A DNA stretch of 64,000 nt from Pseudomonas fluorescens (lineage in GTDB: Bacteria > Pseudomonadota > Gammaproteobacteria > Pseudomonadales > Pseudomonadaceae): assembly GCF_002022275.1 (NCBI RefSeq), contig NZ_MSDF01000014.1, positions 478,811 to 542,810 on the forward strand, read 5' to 3'. The notes beneath the pieces were generated by a model. The model made no database searches. It was not told the DNA's origin and saw nothing but the letters and a program-made list of their open reading frames with translations. Below, in pieces: positions 18,248-29,100 of this stretch. A program made the translations under genes and the position numbers. Positions within the stretch are counted from its first letter, which is position 1. Each line of letters opens with the position of its first letter.

Positions 18248-19960
18248 TCAAGACCGCTGACCGCTTGCTGCGAGCAATTCCTTCAAGATCGTTGCCGGGT
18301 CGGCCCGCTGTTGCTTGCGGTAGTTGCCGACATGGCGAACGAACAGTGTCGCGCGCGTCACCAGGCTCTTGCCGAGCACTGGCTTGCGATCCAACTCTTC
18401 CTTGATCCGTTGAAACTGCGCCTGGATCACCGCATCGGTGTAGCGCGTGCCGGTGGCCAGGTTGTCGATATAAATCGCCACGGCGCCGTCGAGGGCGCTG
18501 CGGCCATTGGTGATGGCCATGTCGAACAGCTGCGCGCTGGCCTCATCCTTATTGTCTTTGGCTTGCTGGCGACTTTTCTGCAGGTTGGCCAAGCGGATGT
18601 TGTAGTTGCTGATGGTCTCGGCCACCAACGCAGCCGACTGAATCAGGTTGCCCGCCGCTTCCTCGCGCTGTTGGGCGATAAGCGAAACGTTGCGCTTGAG
18701 CTCTTCGTTGACCAGCCCGAGTTCGGCTTGCAGCTTGGGGTCGACGCTGCTGGCGATGATGCTGTCCAGGCGTTTGGTTGGGTCCTGGGCGTCATCGATG
18801 GCGTCGGTCAGCGAGGCCAGACGGCCCTCTTTCTGCCACTGCTCGAACAATTCCTTGTAGCGCGAGCGCGGCGCCGACAGCGCGCCAATTGCCACGCGAA
18901 ATCCGGTGGTCTCGTTACTCTGTTCGGTGCCGTCGGCAGCAAACAACGGGTACTCGCGGCGCATGCCGGTAAACAACGTGCCCTCGCCTTCCAGGTAGTT
19001 GCCGCCCTTGACCACAAAGCCGCCGTAAGTGCCCTGACGGCGCCCGGCATGCACCAGTTGGAAGGACTCCTGGACCATTTCCGCGGCGTTGCCAATCACG
19101 TCGAACATACCGATCGGGTTGGGCAATTTGGTGCCAATCGGCATCAAGCGCGCGGCCTGACCGGTGCCGCCTGCGACCTGATTGAACACTGCGTAATCAC
19201 CCAATGGGCCGTCGCTTTCGCTCCCTTCAACACGCCGAGGAAACAGGCGCCCTTCCAGATCCTGGCGGCTCACCGCCTGGCCACCGCGCGCGGCGAACTC
19301 CCACTCCACCTCGGTCGGCAAACGCACAAAACCCAGGCCGCCGTCTTCGGCTGAAGAACCACGCCCACTCACCGGCAATAACTCACGGTGGTATTTCATC
19401 AGCCAGGCGCTGTACACCGCCGAGAAGCGCTCGGCCTCAAAGCGCGACAGCTTCACCTTTGGCAAACGCGCAGCCATACCCGTGGGAATGTCGCAGGCTG
19501 GCGCCGGTTCATTGCTCGCCAAAGACTGCGCCTGCGCCATCACGGCGGCGTATTGGCGCGCGGTCACCTCGTACTTGCCGATGAAGTACAGCATGGGCTT
19601 GAGCGGGGTTTTGGCGTCGGTCTTCGGCATCAGCGGCGCGATGACCTTGTTCCAGTCTTTGGGCAGGTCCTTGAGGGTGAACTGGCCATTGATGAAGTCG
19701 CGGCGGTAGCCGGAAATAAACGATTGCTGATAGCCCGCCTCGCCTTCAGCAAAGGGGTAGCCGAGGCTGATTTCACGGTCATCCAGGGTGCCTTGCGCCA
19801 GCACGTAGGCGTAGCGAAACACCATGCTGCCTTCGCACGGCAGCGGCAGGCTCACGTCATCCGCCAGCGGTTTTGGATTGTCGAGTTTGTCGCTCGCCTC
19901 ATCAGCCCAGGCCATCGAGGCCAGGCTCAGCGCCACGGCGGCGCCCAGTAACTTATACAT
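18248..19960 (-). CDS. tagR: T6SS regulatory protein TagR (formylglycine-generating-enzyme-like, periplasmic)
   Basis: A 570-residue protein with a cleavable signal peptide (MYKLLGAAVALSLASMAWA). A sulfatase-modifying-factor/FGE-like domain spans about residues 120-360: MLYFIGKYEVTARQYAAVM, FVRLPTEVEWEFAARGG, IGMFDVIGNAAEMVQE, and TTGFRVAIG at the end of the domain. A long helical C-terminus (about 400-560) is rich in coiled-coil-like repeats. In P. aeruginosa TagR1 stimulates the kinase PpkA from the periplasm; it is not known to make formylglycine. The ATG at 19958-19960 has AAGGA eight bases upstream. It overlaps the tagS 3' end by 8 bp. Confidence 0.9.
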   Translation of the reverse strand: MYKLLGAAVALSLASMAWADEASDKLDNPKPLADDVSLPLPCEGSMVFRYAYVLAQGTLDDREISLGYPFAEGEAGYQQSFISGYRRDFINGQFTLKDLPKDWNKVIAPLMPKTDAKTPLKPMLYFIGKYEVTARQYAAVMAQAQSLASNEPAPACDIPTGMAARLPKVKLSRFEAERFSAVYSAWLMKYHRELLPVSGRGSSAEDGGLGFVRLPTEVEWEFAARGGQAVSRQDLEGRLFPRRVEGSESDGPLGDYAVFNQVAGGTGQAARLMPIGTKLPNPIGMFDVIGNAAEMVQESFQLVHAGRRQGTYGGFVVKGGNYLEGEGTLFTGMRREYPLFAADGTEQSNETTGFRVAIGALSAPRSRYKELFEQWQKEGRLASLTDAIDDAQDPTKRLDSIIASSVDPKLQAELGLVNEELKRNVSLIAQQREEAAGNLIQSAALVAETISNYNIRLANLQKSRQQAKDNKDEASAQLFDMAITNGRSALDGAVAIYIDNLATGTRYTDAVIQAQFQRIKEELDRKPVLGKSLVTRATLFVRHVGNYRKQQRADPATILKELLAASGQRS

Positions 19961-21137
19961 CTCTGATTCCTTCAGAAGCCTGGATACGCGCCACTCGCCA
20001 ACCACCACACGCCGCCGCCACGGCGCTGACGCCGAAAACAGCCGCCAGGGCCACACCGTAATGCCGCGCCAACAGGTGGCTGGCGTACTCGCCCGGCACC
20101 TGCACAAACAGCTTGTTCAACGCCGCGTCAGCCAACCCATACAGCCCGGCACTCAACAGGGCGGCGAAGCCTGCGCTGTACAGCGCCTGCAGCACCACAA
20201 ACACCAACAACCCGCCGGTGGAAAACCCCAACAGGCGCAACACCGACAACTCCCGACGCTTGCGCGCCACCGCCGCCAGCGCCCCGGCGAAAATCGCCGC
20301 AAACGCGCCCGCCAATGCGAGCGCGGCAATGACCCAAAACACAATTGACAGGTTGCGGCTCAAGGATTGCACCTGGGCAATGGTGTTCGCCTGCGTCGAC
20401 ACCAACAGATTCTGCGCGGCGAAATACACCCGCAGCGGTTCCACATCGGTGAGGCTGCGCGCGTACAGGCGAAACGCCGGGTACACCCGCTGCTCACCCA
20501 CACCCACCGCTTCACCTTCCCAACCCAAGGCGGGTACAGCGCGACCATCGCGGTAATCTTCTGCAGCCTCCAGCAGGCTTAAATCAGCCAATAAACCGTC
20601 TCGGGCGAAGGCTTCCAGGGGCAATACCGCCAGCACCTGCACCCGCGTGCGCTGCGCTTCGACGCGCCCCGCCACCTGCCGCGCAAAGCTGGTTTCCAGC
20701 CAGTCGCCAGGCCGCGCCGCGAGCTTCTCGGCGGCGGTGTGGCTCAACACGACCTGGTCCAACCCCTTCGGCACCGGCAAGCCGCTCAGCAAAGGATCAC
20801 CCGGCGCAGTCGGCAGCATTTCCAGAGTCAACGTGCCCACCTGCGCCGTCGCCGCAATCTGCCGCGTACGCGGGAGGGCGAACGCCACATCACCGCGCCC
20901 GCCAAGCTGCTCGACAAATACGCGACTGAATCGACCGCCGCCCAACGGAATAATTTCACGGGTGGCGGGGTCGGTCTCCAAACGTTCGGTCAAACTGCTA
21001 ACCAGTCCAAATTTCAGGCCGAATAACACCAGTAACGGCGCGATGACCGCGACTAACGCCAGCACTGAACAGGCCGACAGCCACGCGTCGTTGCGGTAAT
21101 CCTGCCAGGCCAGCGACGCCACCAGACCGATACGCAT
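19953..21137 (-). CDS. tagS: T6SS-associated ABC transporter permease TagS
   Basis: A 394-residue membrane protein of the FtsX/LolE permease type. One TM helix lies near the N-terminus (about residues 18-45) and three near the C-terminus (about 278-300, 320-350 and 365-385), with a large periplasmic domain between them. The C-terminal block WRVARIQASEGIRDV is typical of the family. With the ATPase TagT it forms an inner-membrane complex upstream of PpkA activation in HSI-I systems. The ATG at 21135-21137 overlaps the tagT stop, so the two are translationally coupled. The frame is open further upstream, but MRIGLVASLAWQDYRND is the natural start. Confidence 0.88.
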   Translation of the reverse strand: MRIGLVASLAWQDYRNDAWLSACSVLALVAVIAPLLVLFGLKFGLVSSLTERLETDPATREIIPLGGGRFSRVFVEQLGGRGDVAFALPRTRQIAATAQVGTLTLEMLPTAPGDPLLSGLPVPKGLDQVVLSHTAAEKLAARPGDWLETSFARQVAGRVEAQRTRVQVLAVLPLEAFARDGLLADLSLLEAAEDYRDGRAVPALGWEGEAVGVGEQRVYPAFRLYARSLTDVEPLRVYFAAQNLLVSTQANTIAQVQSLSRNLSIVFWVIAALALAGAFAAIFAGALAAVARKRRELSVLRLLGFSTGGLLVFVVLQALYSAGFAALLSAGLYGLADAALNKLFVQVPGEYASHLLARHYGVALAAVFGVSAVAAACGGWRVARIQASEGIRDV

Positions 21138-21841
21138 CAGCACGCCTCCCCGAGGGTGGCCGTGACGCCGCCGTCGGTGTCGCGACGGCAACTGATGCGC
21201 CGCACCTGCAAGCCACTGGCGCGGGCCAGGGGTTCGTCATGGGTGGCGATCACACAGGCCGCGCGGTGTTCGCGGGCTTGAGCCAACAGCGCCTGCATCA
21301 CGCGCTCGGCGTTCAACGGGTCGAGGGACGCAGTCGGTTCGTCGGCCAGCACCAGTTGCGGCGCATGGGCCAGGGCGCGCGCGCAACTCACGCGTTGGCG
21401 CTGACCCACCGACAACGCGGACGGCTTCTTGGCCAATTGGTCACTGATTTCCAGTCTCTCGGCCAGGCGCACCACGCTGCCGTCATCCTTCAACCCCAAC
21501 AGCTGGCGAGACAACGCAATATTGCCGCGCACATCGAGAAAGCCCAGCAGCCCGCCGGTTTGCAACACATAGCCCAAGTGCTGGCCTCGCAGGGCTGCGA
21601 GGGCAGACTGCTGATCCGCGCGCCACAGCCCGCCAATGTCCTGCTGATGGAACTCAAACTGCCCCACCTGATCCGGCGCCAACACCAGCGCCAGCAGATC
21701 CAGCAACGTACTTTTGCCACAACCGCTCGGCCCGACAATCGCCACTTGCTCACCCGCGCGCAGCGTCAACGCCGGAATCACCAGGCTATAGCGCTGGCTA
21801 CCGACACCCCGGCTCTTGTGCACTGCGTTCAGATTCAGCAT
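21137..21841 (-). CDS. tagT: T6SS-associated ABC transporter ATPase TagT
   Basis: A 234-residue LolD/MacB-type ABC ATPase. Walker A is GPSGCGKSTLLDLLA near residues 36-50, the ABC signature is LSVGQRQRVSCARALA, Walker B is LVLADEPTASLD, and the switch histidine is in CVIATHDEPLA. All catalytic motifs are present. It pairs with TagS. The start follows ppkA directly, the ppkA stop and tagT start meeting at 21839-21843. In P. aeruginosa loss of this pair lowers PpkA-dependent phosphorylation of Fha1. Confidence 0.9.
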   Translation of the reverse strand: MLNLNAVHKSRGVGSQRYSLVIPALTLRAGEQVAIVGPSGCGKSTLLDLLALVLAPDQVGQFEFHQQDIGGLWRADQQSALAALRGQHLGYVLQTGGLLGFLDVRGNIALSRQLLGLKDDGSVVRLAERLEISDQLAKKPSALSVGQRQRVSCARALAHAPQLVLADEPTASLDPLNAERVMQALLAQAREHRAACVIATHDEPLARASGLQVRRISCRRDTDGGVTATLGEAC

Positions 21842-24828
21842 TACGGCAGCGTCGACAGCGGAACGCGGTACAACGCATCGCCCGGCTCGGCATCGCCGAA
21901 ACGGACCCAGTTGGCCAGGTCATTGTGGAAGGTTTCGTAGAGACGGATTTTCGAGTCCAGTTCGTCGATAAAGTCTTCCTGCTCAGCCACGCTCAACGAC
22001 AACCACAAGTCCTGGGTCATGTTCAGCGACTTGCTGCGGTACGGCAGGCCTTCCAGGTATTCACCGAGAATGCCGCCGTCAGCCAGGTTGCCGCCCTTGC
22101 GCAGGGCTTGCGGGTCGCGGCTCATGTAGGCCGAGGCGCTGGCGATTTCCTGGAAGAAGTCCTTGGGCGAAGTCTGGGTTTTGCGCGCCGCGTCCACGAT
22201 CAGTTTCAGCGATTGCTGCAGGTCGTTGAGCTGCAATTTGGTCAGCATCACGCACACTTGAAACGCCGGCAGTGCCGGGTTGGTGAGGTCGCGGTCGGCG
22301 GTCCAGGCGCTGACCAGTTGCGGCGCCTGGCTCGCGGTTTTGCGGCCGAGGAAGTCCATGTGCATCGCGTAGCCGACGGCGGCGGATTTGTCGGCCAGAG
22401 TCGGTGCGGCACTCAGCAATGGCACCGGCTGCGGCGTGTTGCTACGCACCTGATGGACGAGGTTGGCAAACACGCTGCCGATCTCATCGACACGCTCACC
22501 CAGCTTGTGCACATCGCCGCCCGGCACGGGTGTGTAGAGGTCGCCAATCTGCGGGTTGGCGTCGGCTGTGAGAATGCGGTATTGGCTTTCGGCGCCTGCA
22601 TGGGTTTTCTTGCCGGCGTCGGTGCGCAGGTGCAGGGCGTAGATTTTGATCTGCTTGCCCAGCGCGGCCTGGCGTACTTCGGCTTCGTTCATCTGGGTGG
22701 TGGCGAACGGGTCGTTCTTGCGCAGGGCGCCGGCATCGGTGACCAGCAAAATAATGCGACCGCCGTAGCCCGACCAATCCATGCCGTCCACCGCCTGCAT
22801 CACCCCGGCAAACGCGTCTTCGTTGAACGAGTGGCTCGACACAGTGGACGCTTTGACTTGGCGCGCCATGTCGAGAAAGCGTTGCGGGTCGCGGCCCTGG
22901 TCGAGGGTGATCAGGGTTTTGGCGACGTATTCCAGGCCCGGGGTTTTCTTGATGCTGTTGCGAAAGCCCACCAGGCCAAAGCTGACGCTGTCGAGCTCGC
23001 CGCGTTCGGCGATGCGGGTTTGCAGCTCGTGCACCACGTCGCGAACCTGGTCGATGTAGGGTTGCATCGACACAGTGGTGTCCACCACCAGCACTACGGC
23101 GGTGCGGAAGGCATCGGCGTTGGCACTGGAATTTATCGCCCGCGTGGCAGGCTTGGCCGCCACACTGCCCGGGTCGATGGAGGCCACATTGAGCAACTGC
23201 ACCGGCTGGCCATTTTCGTCGAAGCTCTCTTTGGAATCAAAGATCGGCAGCAGGTAGAACTGGTTCTGCGGGACGGCGCTGGCGGTTGGCTCAAGCGCTA
23301 ACACCCGTTGATTGTCTTCGCCGTTTTTCTGCGCCTCGGCCAACACGCTCTTGGCCGCGGCAGGGTCAGCCAGCAGCTTCTCGACTTCAGCCGATTGGCG
23401 CAGGAACATCACCGGCGCCCGGCCCGAACGCTCGGTGAACTTGAGCACCAGGCTTTGCTTCCAGTCGCTGACTTGCGAGGCCGGCAGCCAACCGTCGCTG
23501 CGCCCGTCAGTGGCGGCGCCGACGCGAATCCACGGGCTGCCGTCGACATCCTTGCGCTGGTAAACGTAGAGCACGGAAAACGCCGGCAGGCCTTCGCCTG
23601 AAGCACCACCGGCGTCATGGGAGAGTTTCGCGCCGGGCTTGCTGAGCACACGCTGGAACAGCGTTTTTTTGCCCGCCATCAGCAGAGGCCGCTGGCCGCC
23701 ATCGACTTCGACCACCACCGGCTTCAACTCCGGCGGCGGGGTTTTCGGGACCACGGCAACGGGCGGTTTGGCGGGCGCATCGCCGCCACTCAACCACCAG
23801 TAACTGGCGCCACCAATGGCCAGCGCAACCGCGACGGCCACGGCCGCCAGCGCCAACACCGGCCCACGGCGCTGCTCGGAAACGGCACGGTGCTGCGTCG
23901 GTGTGACCACGGGTTGGCGCACCGGTTGGGGCTGGGGCTTGTCGGTGGGAATCTCGATGGATTCGGGCGTGATGCCGGCCAGATCAAAACTCAGCGGAAT
24001 CGGCAGCGGCCGCACCAGCGTGGCTTCCAGCGACTCTGCCGGCAGTTGGTCCAGCGCCCTCAGCAACGCCGCCGCATCCGGGAAACGTTCGGCCGGGTCT
24101 TTGGCCAACAACTTGCGCAACACGTCCTGATATCGCCCGTGGTGTACCGGCAGTTCCGGCAACGGTTCGGTCAGGTGCGCCAGCGCCGTCGACAGCGCAT
24201 CGGTGCCGTTATACGGCAGCTTGCCGACGAGCATTTCATACAGCACCACGCCCAACGCATACAGGTCGGCGCGGCCGTCAATCTCCTGGCCTCGCGCCTG
24301 TTCCGGGCTCATGTAGCTCGGCGTGCCCACGGCAAAACCGGCCTGAGTGAATTGGGTGCGATCATCCAGCGACTTGGCGATACCGAAGTCCGACAGCACC
24401 GCCGTACCGTCAGCGCGGAACAGAATGTTCGCCGGTTTGACATCGCGGTGCACCAGCCCCTGGGCGTGGGCATAACCCAGCGCCGAGGCAATCTGGCGGA
24501 TGTAGGTAAGGCCCTGCTCCGGCGTCAGCCCGGCAGCGATGCGCTCTTTGAGCGTGCCATTGGGCAGGTATTCCATGGCCATGTAATACAGCTCACCGAC
24601 ATTGCCGATGTCATGGATGGTCACCGTGTGCGGGTGCGACAAGCGCGCCAGGGTTTTGCCCTCGCGCAAAAAACGCTCGCAGAAACTCGGGTCGGCCGCC
24701 AGCGCCGCCGCCATCACCTTCAGCGCCACTTTGCGCTCCAGTGAGCGCTGGGTCGCCAGGTACACGCTGGCCATGGCGCCTTCGCCGATCTCGCCGTCGA
24801 TGTCATAACCCGGAATCACGATGTTCAT
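21841..24828 (-). CDS. ppkA: T6SS serine/threonine kinase PpkA with von Willebrand A domain
   Basis: A 995-residue transmembrane kinase. An N-terminal Hanks-type kinase (about residues 8-265) has [11 protein letters not shown], the catalytic loop HRDVKPANI and [12 protein letters not shown] helix lies near residues 322-345. The periplasmic region contains a von Willebrand A domain (about 570-760) starting [11 protein letters not shown], a usable MIDAS-like DxTxS, and a helical C-terminus. In HSI-I systems PpkA phosphorylates Fha on threonine, which promotes assembly. pppA, its antagonist phosphatase, lies just upstream with a 4-bp overlap. Length and domain order match P. aeruginosa PpkA. Confidence 0.94.
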   Translation of the reverse strand: MNIVIPGYDIDGEIGEGAMASVYLATQRSLERKVALKVMAAALAADPSFCERFLREGKTLARLSHPHTVTIHDIGNVGELYYMAMEYLPNGTLKERIAAGLTPEQGLTYIRQIASALGYAHAQGLVHRDVKPANILFRADGTAVLSDFGIAKSLDDRTQFTQAGFAVGTPSYMSPEQARGQEIDGRADLYALGVVLYEMLVGKLPYNGTDALSTALAHLTEPLPELPVHHGRYQDVLRKLLAKDPAERFPDAAALLRALDQLPAESLEATLVRPLPIPLSFDLAGITPESIEIPTDKPQPQPVRQPVVTPTQHRAVSEQRRGPVLALAAVAVAVALAIGGASYWWLSGGDAPAKPPVAVVPKTPPPELKPVVVEVDGGQRPLLMAGKKTLFQRVLSKPGAKLSHDAGGASGEGLPAFSVLYVYQRKDVDGSPWIRVGAATDGRSDGWLPASQVSDWKQSLVLKFTERSGRAPVMFLRQSAEVEKLLADPAAAKSVLAEAQKNGEDNQRVLALEPTASAVPQNQFYLLPIFDSKESFDENGQPVQLLNVASIDPGSVAAKPATRAINSSANADAFRTAVVLVVDTTVSMQPYIDQVRDVVHELQTRIAERGELDSVSFGLVGFRNSIKKTPGLEYVAKTLITLDQGRDPQRFLDMARQVKASTVSSHSFNEDAFAGVMQAVDGMDWSGYGGRIILLVTDAGALRKNDPFATTQMNEAEVRQAALGKQIKIYALHLRTDAGKKTHAGAESQYRILTADANPQIGDLYTPVPGGDVHKLGERVDEIGSVFANLVHQVRSNTPQPVPLLSAAPTLADKSAAVGYAMHMDFLGRKTASQAPQLVSAWTADRDLTNPALPAFQVCVMLTKLQLNDLQQSLKLIVDAARKTQTSPKDFFQEIASASAYMSRDPQALRKGGNLADGGILGEYLEGLPYRSKSLNMTQDLWLSLSVAEQEDFIDELDSKIRLYETFHNDLANWVRFGDAEPGDALYRVPLSTLP

Positions 24829-25544
24829 GGCGAGACCTTCACGACAATGGCGGTGATGTTGTCGGGCGCGCCCCGGTTCAGCCCCAGGTGCACCAGGCTG
24901 CGCACGATTTCATCCGGCGCGTCATGGCCCAGAACTTCGCCTATTTCGTGGTCTTCGACGGTTTTGTTCAGGCCGTCGCTGCACAGCAGGTAGCTGTCGC
25001 CGGGGGCGATCAGCAGGTCGACCACCGCCAGCTCCAGCTGGGCTTCCACGCCCACTGCGCGGGTCACGATATTGGCGCGCGGGTGCACGCGGGCATCGGC
25101 TTCGCTGAGCAGGCCGCTGTCTTGCAGGTCCTGCACGTAGCTGTGATCGCGAGAGATGCTTTCCAGCACGCCGTCGCGCAGGCGATACAGGCGGCTGTCG
25201 CCCGCCCACAAACACACGCCGCGCAAACCACGGGCGGCAAACACCACCACGGTGCTGCCCATCATGGTCACGCCACGGTTGGCGGTTTCTTCGCGCACGG
25301 CGGCGTTGATGCGAATCAGGTCATTGCGCAGCGCCGCCGAGTATTCATCGAGGGAACGGCCCACCGGCACATTGCGCAGGCTGTCGACAATCAGGCTACT
25401 GACGTAGTCGCCTGCCGCATGGCCGCCCATGCCGTCGGCTACCACCCACAGGCGGTTTTCCGGCAGGTCCAGGCACGCGTCTTCGTTGACCTGGCGAACC
25501 ATGCCCACATGGCTTTTGCTTGCGGATTTGAACGTCGAGCCCAT
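24825..25544 (-). CDS. pppA: PP2C-type protein phosphatase PppA of the T6SS
   Basis: A 239-residue PPM-family Ser/Thr phosphatase. Metal-binding motifs are visible: VNEDACLD, VVADGMGGHAAGD, the SRLYRLRDG block, LCSDGLNKTV and GAPDNITAIVV. All aspartates expected for a two-metal active site are in place. It dephosphorylates Fha and so resets T6SS assembly in the P. aeruginosa model. The start overlaps nothing upstream, but tagF ends immediately before it (stop at 25545-25547), and ppkA begins within its last codons, so kinase and phosphatase are made in a coupled way. Confidence 0.93.
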   Translation of the reverse strand: MGSTFKSASKSHVGMVRQVNEDACLDLPENRLWVVADGMGGHAAGDYVSSLIVDSLRNVPVGRSLDEYSAALRNDLIRINAAVREETANRGVTMMGSTVVVFAARGLRGVCLWAGDSRLYRLRDGVLESISRDHSYVQDLQDSGLLSEADARVHPRANIVTRAVGVEAQLELAVVDLLIAPGDSYLLCSDGLNKTVEDHEIGEVLGHDAPDEIVRSLVHLGLNRGAPDNITAIVVKVSP

Positions 25545-26198
25545 CTACACCACACCTTCTTGTCCAAGCAAAAACTGCGCAAAATCGCTGGCGGCAGGCA
25601 GGCCCTGACACCGCAATAAACCGGGGGAAATACGTTCGGAACCTCGGCCCCACCACAGGCTCGCGCCTTCGCAGGCAAATTCTGCGAGTGCGGTCATTCG
25701 GCTGTGAGGCACGGTGGCGGCCACCCGCTGCAGGCCGGCAAAGCGGCTGTCTGCTGCGCGCAGCTCGCTGGCTGGAATGCCGAGGTTGTCGACGCCATCG
25801 CTGAAGCTTTCAAAGGTGGCACCGGCATCCAGAGTGCTGAGCAACAGCTCCTCGGCCTGCTCGAACCACGTGTCCGGGCCGCCGACCAAGGAAGCGGGAT
25901 TGGTGTCGTGATCCAGCAACGCCACCACCGCCAGCGGGAAATAGCGCCCGACGCGATCAATGCTCGGCATCACCACACCCGCCGCCGCATCCGGCCCGCA
26001 CACGCCCGGCGCGAGCACAAAACGCCACAGCGGGCTGACCAGGTACACGTTGAGCCAGTCGCCGCCGAGGCTGTTCTGGCTGGCGAGCAAACCCGACGCC
26101 AGCCAGCTGTCCCAAGGGCCGATAAAACTCTGGGGCAAGGCGCGGCTGACAAAGTCCCCGCGGCTGGCCAATTTGCCGTAGAAACCGGGCGTCGTCAT
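25545..26198 (-). CDS. tagF: T6SS-associated protein TagF
   Basis: A 217-residue protein of the DUF2094/TagF family. It begins TTPGFYGKLASRGDFVSRALP, the family signature, with LYLVSPLWRFVLAPGVCG-like residues following (NVYLVSPLWRF). TagF acts as a repressor of T6SS assembly, independently of PpkA/Fha phosphorylation, and in some bacteria is fused to PppA; here they are separate, adjacent genes. The 4-bp overlap with tssM upstream indicates translational coupling. The ATG is at 26196-26198. Confidence 0.9.
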   Translation of the reverse strand: MTTPGFYGKLASRGDFVSRALPQSFIGPWDSWLASGLLASQNSLGGDWLNVYLVSPLWRFVLAPGVCGPDAAAGVVMPSIDRVGRYFPLAVVALLDHDTNPASLVGGPDTWFEQAEELLLSTLDAGATFESFSDGVDNLGIPASELRAADSRFAGLQRVAATVPHSRMTALAEFACEGASLWWGRGSERISPGLLRCQGLPAASDFAQFLLGQEGVV

Positions 26199-29100
26199 AG
26201 CCGCTCCGGCAGGCTGAAGCCGCTGAGCACACGGCTCTTGAACGGGTTGAAGGCACTGTTCGCGCGCAGCTCATAGGCGATGCTCGCGCCATCAACCCGC
26301 AAGCGCAGGTTGAAGCGGTCCGGCGAATTACCCGCCGTGAGGTCCGATTGTTCCAGCAGGCGGAACCAGGCCCACGGACCATCAAGGGTCACGCCCGAAC
26401 GCCCGCTGGCCGACGGCGGCATGATCGAAATACGCACCACACCAATGCTGCCGGGGTTCGGCCATTGCATCGCAACCGGGCGGCTCGGGCCGTGGTCGTA
26501 GCTCAATTGCTGGCCATCGAGGTCGAGCAGGAACTGAGTGATGGTCGGGTCCATCGACACCGGTTTGAGTTCGAAACGCACAATCGGCTGAGTGCCACCG
26601 GCGCGGAAAAACGCATCACGAATCGCCGCCGCCCGCTGGAAGGTTTGCAATACGCCCGGCGCGATGCCGAGCTTCTGCGCCGCGCCCGGCTGCCAGCGCC
26701 ACGTCTGAGTAGACGTGTCCACGTAAGGCTGCAGGTATTTGCGGAAGTAATTATCCATCACCCCGCCCACGCCGAAGAACTGGCCGAAGTCATCCAGCGT
26801 TGCATCGCGGGCACTGCCCGGCGACATCGGGTAACGCCCGGCCAGGGACTGGCGATACACATTCACCACTTCGCTGACCCAGGCCGCATTCAGCTGGTTA
26901 CGCACCCCGCCCATCATGCTGTTGGTGGTGGAATTGACCACCGACTTGACCATGCCCTGCACCAACGGCGGCTGGCGTTCGGCATTCAGGCTGACCCGCG
27001 TGGCAGCCGCCGCGGCCTGGTTCTTCGCTTCGCCGAGCAACGCATCGCCACTGGCGCCCACCATGGCGCTGACCTGCACATACAGCGCGTTCATATCGGC
27101 CAGCAGACCGTCGATGGCCGCCGGTTCGCCTTCGTTTTTACTGACGATGCTGTTGAGTTCGGCAAAGTGCGCGGTCACCGGATCATCCGCCGCTTCGGGC
27201 TTGCTGGCCGTCTGTTGCTCCTGGCCAAGCAAGTTGCCGAGGCGCTCTTTAAGCTTGTCGACGCCGCCTTCCACCGGCACGCCTTTGGCGGCCAGCTGGC
27301 GTTCTTCGGCTTGCAGATCGGTTTCCCTGGCCACGGCCACCAGCAGTTTTTTTAATGGCGAGGTCGGGCCGGAAATCACCCGCAGCACGTCGGCAGCCTG
27401 GGCCACGCTGGTAATCGGCACAAAGTCGATGTCGGCCAGCAGCGCGTCCCACTGGCGCTGATAGTCCTGGAAATACAAACGGCGCACATCACCGGCCAGG
27501 CTCACCACATTTTGCTGATCGGCCTGCTCATGGCCGAGCACCCATTGCTCTTCGGCGAGGGTGCCGGTCTGGTTCAGGCTGCTCAGCAGGAAGGCCTGGC
27601 GATAGCCCTTGGCGGTGAAAAAACCACTCAACGGCTCGCCCAACGGCTTGCCACTTTTGCGGCTGAACACCAGCGCGGCGTCACGGCCGGCGGCTTCGTT
27701 GATCCGAAAATCCGGGATGCCGTCGGGCAGTTTCTGACGCTTGACCCGGTCATACACGCGCTGGGCCACCGGCAGTTGTTGCAGCTGTCGACGCAGGTCG
27801 TCGATCAGCCGTGGGTCGAGGCGCGCATTGGGTGGATGGCGTTCGAACAAGGCCTGCAAATGGGTGGTCAACGCCTGACGCTGATCGGCCGGCAGGTCGC
27901 GCGGCAAGCTGCGGTCCCAGTCCAGTGCGATCCACGCCTTGATGAAGTCCGGGTCGTAATGCTCGGCATCCGCCAGCATCAGGTAGGCCTTGAGGCCTTC
28001 GTAGAGGAAGTCGGAATTGCCGCCGCCGTGCAGTTGCTCCTCGATACGCGTCACCAGACGCGGCGCGAACACGGCGATCAACAGCTTGCGGTACACGCTG
28101 CCCGACTCGGCTTCGAGCATGTCGCCCTGATACAGGCCCAAGCCTTCGGCCCAGTTCGGTGAATCGCCGGCAAGGCCTTTTACCGCGTTGAGCAGCGGCA
28201 GCACGGCGAGTACATCGCGCTGCGCCGGGCTGAGGGTTTGCACGGCCTGGCCGAGTGGCGCGACTTTCTGATCGACCTGCGCGATATACGCCTGGTTGGC
28301 GCGATAACTCACCCACCACAGGCTGCTGACCACCAGCACCCCAACAACAGTGGCGGCCAGCACACCGCGCGCAATCCACTTGCGTCGACGTTCGACCTTG
28401 GGGTTCACCCCCACCAGCCCGCGTTCGGCAAAGGCCACGGCGGTGAACAGTTTTTCGATGAAGTAACTGCGCCCGGTGCCGCTCTGGCGCGCCAGGTGCT
28501 GGCGGTCCAGGTTCATGCTCTGGGCCATGGCGCCGATCAGGCGGTCAATCGGGCTGCCTTCCTGGGTGCCGCTGGTGAAGTACACACCGCGCAGCAACAC
28601 GCGCTCTTCAAAAGCATTGGGCTTGAACACGCCTTCGAGGAAGCTTTGCAGACAATCCTTTAAAGCGCCGAACTGCTGCGGGAAGCCGTAGATCAGGTCA
28701 CGCCGCGCCGGGTCGCGCTCTTGTTGCAGACGCTCGACCAAACGTTCGTTGAGGCGTTGCTCCAAACCGGCGAATTCGCTTTGCAGATGGGCCAGCGGGC
28801 TGTCGGTGTTTTTGCCGTCGTCCAGCGCGAAGGTCATGCCCCACACCTGCGCGCGGTCTTCCTTGCTCAGGTTGTCGAAAAACTCCATGAAGCCGGGCAC
28901 AAGATCAAGCTTGGTCAGCATCAGGTAGATCGGGAAGCGCACGCCCAATTGGGTGTACAGCTCCTGGATGCGCAGGCGGATCGCGGCGGCGTGGGCAGCG
29001 CGCTCGGCGTCCGTGCCCAGCAGCAAATCCGACAGGCTGATGGCAATAAAAGCGCCATCGATAGGGCGACGCGAACGCTGCTTTTTCAGCAGGTCGAGGA

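Noticed and set aside
24825..26198. A pppA-tagF fusion, as found in some T6SS clusters
   Set aside because: A stop codon for tagF at 25545-25547 and a separate pppA ATG at 25542-25544 show two genes.
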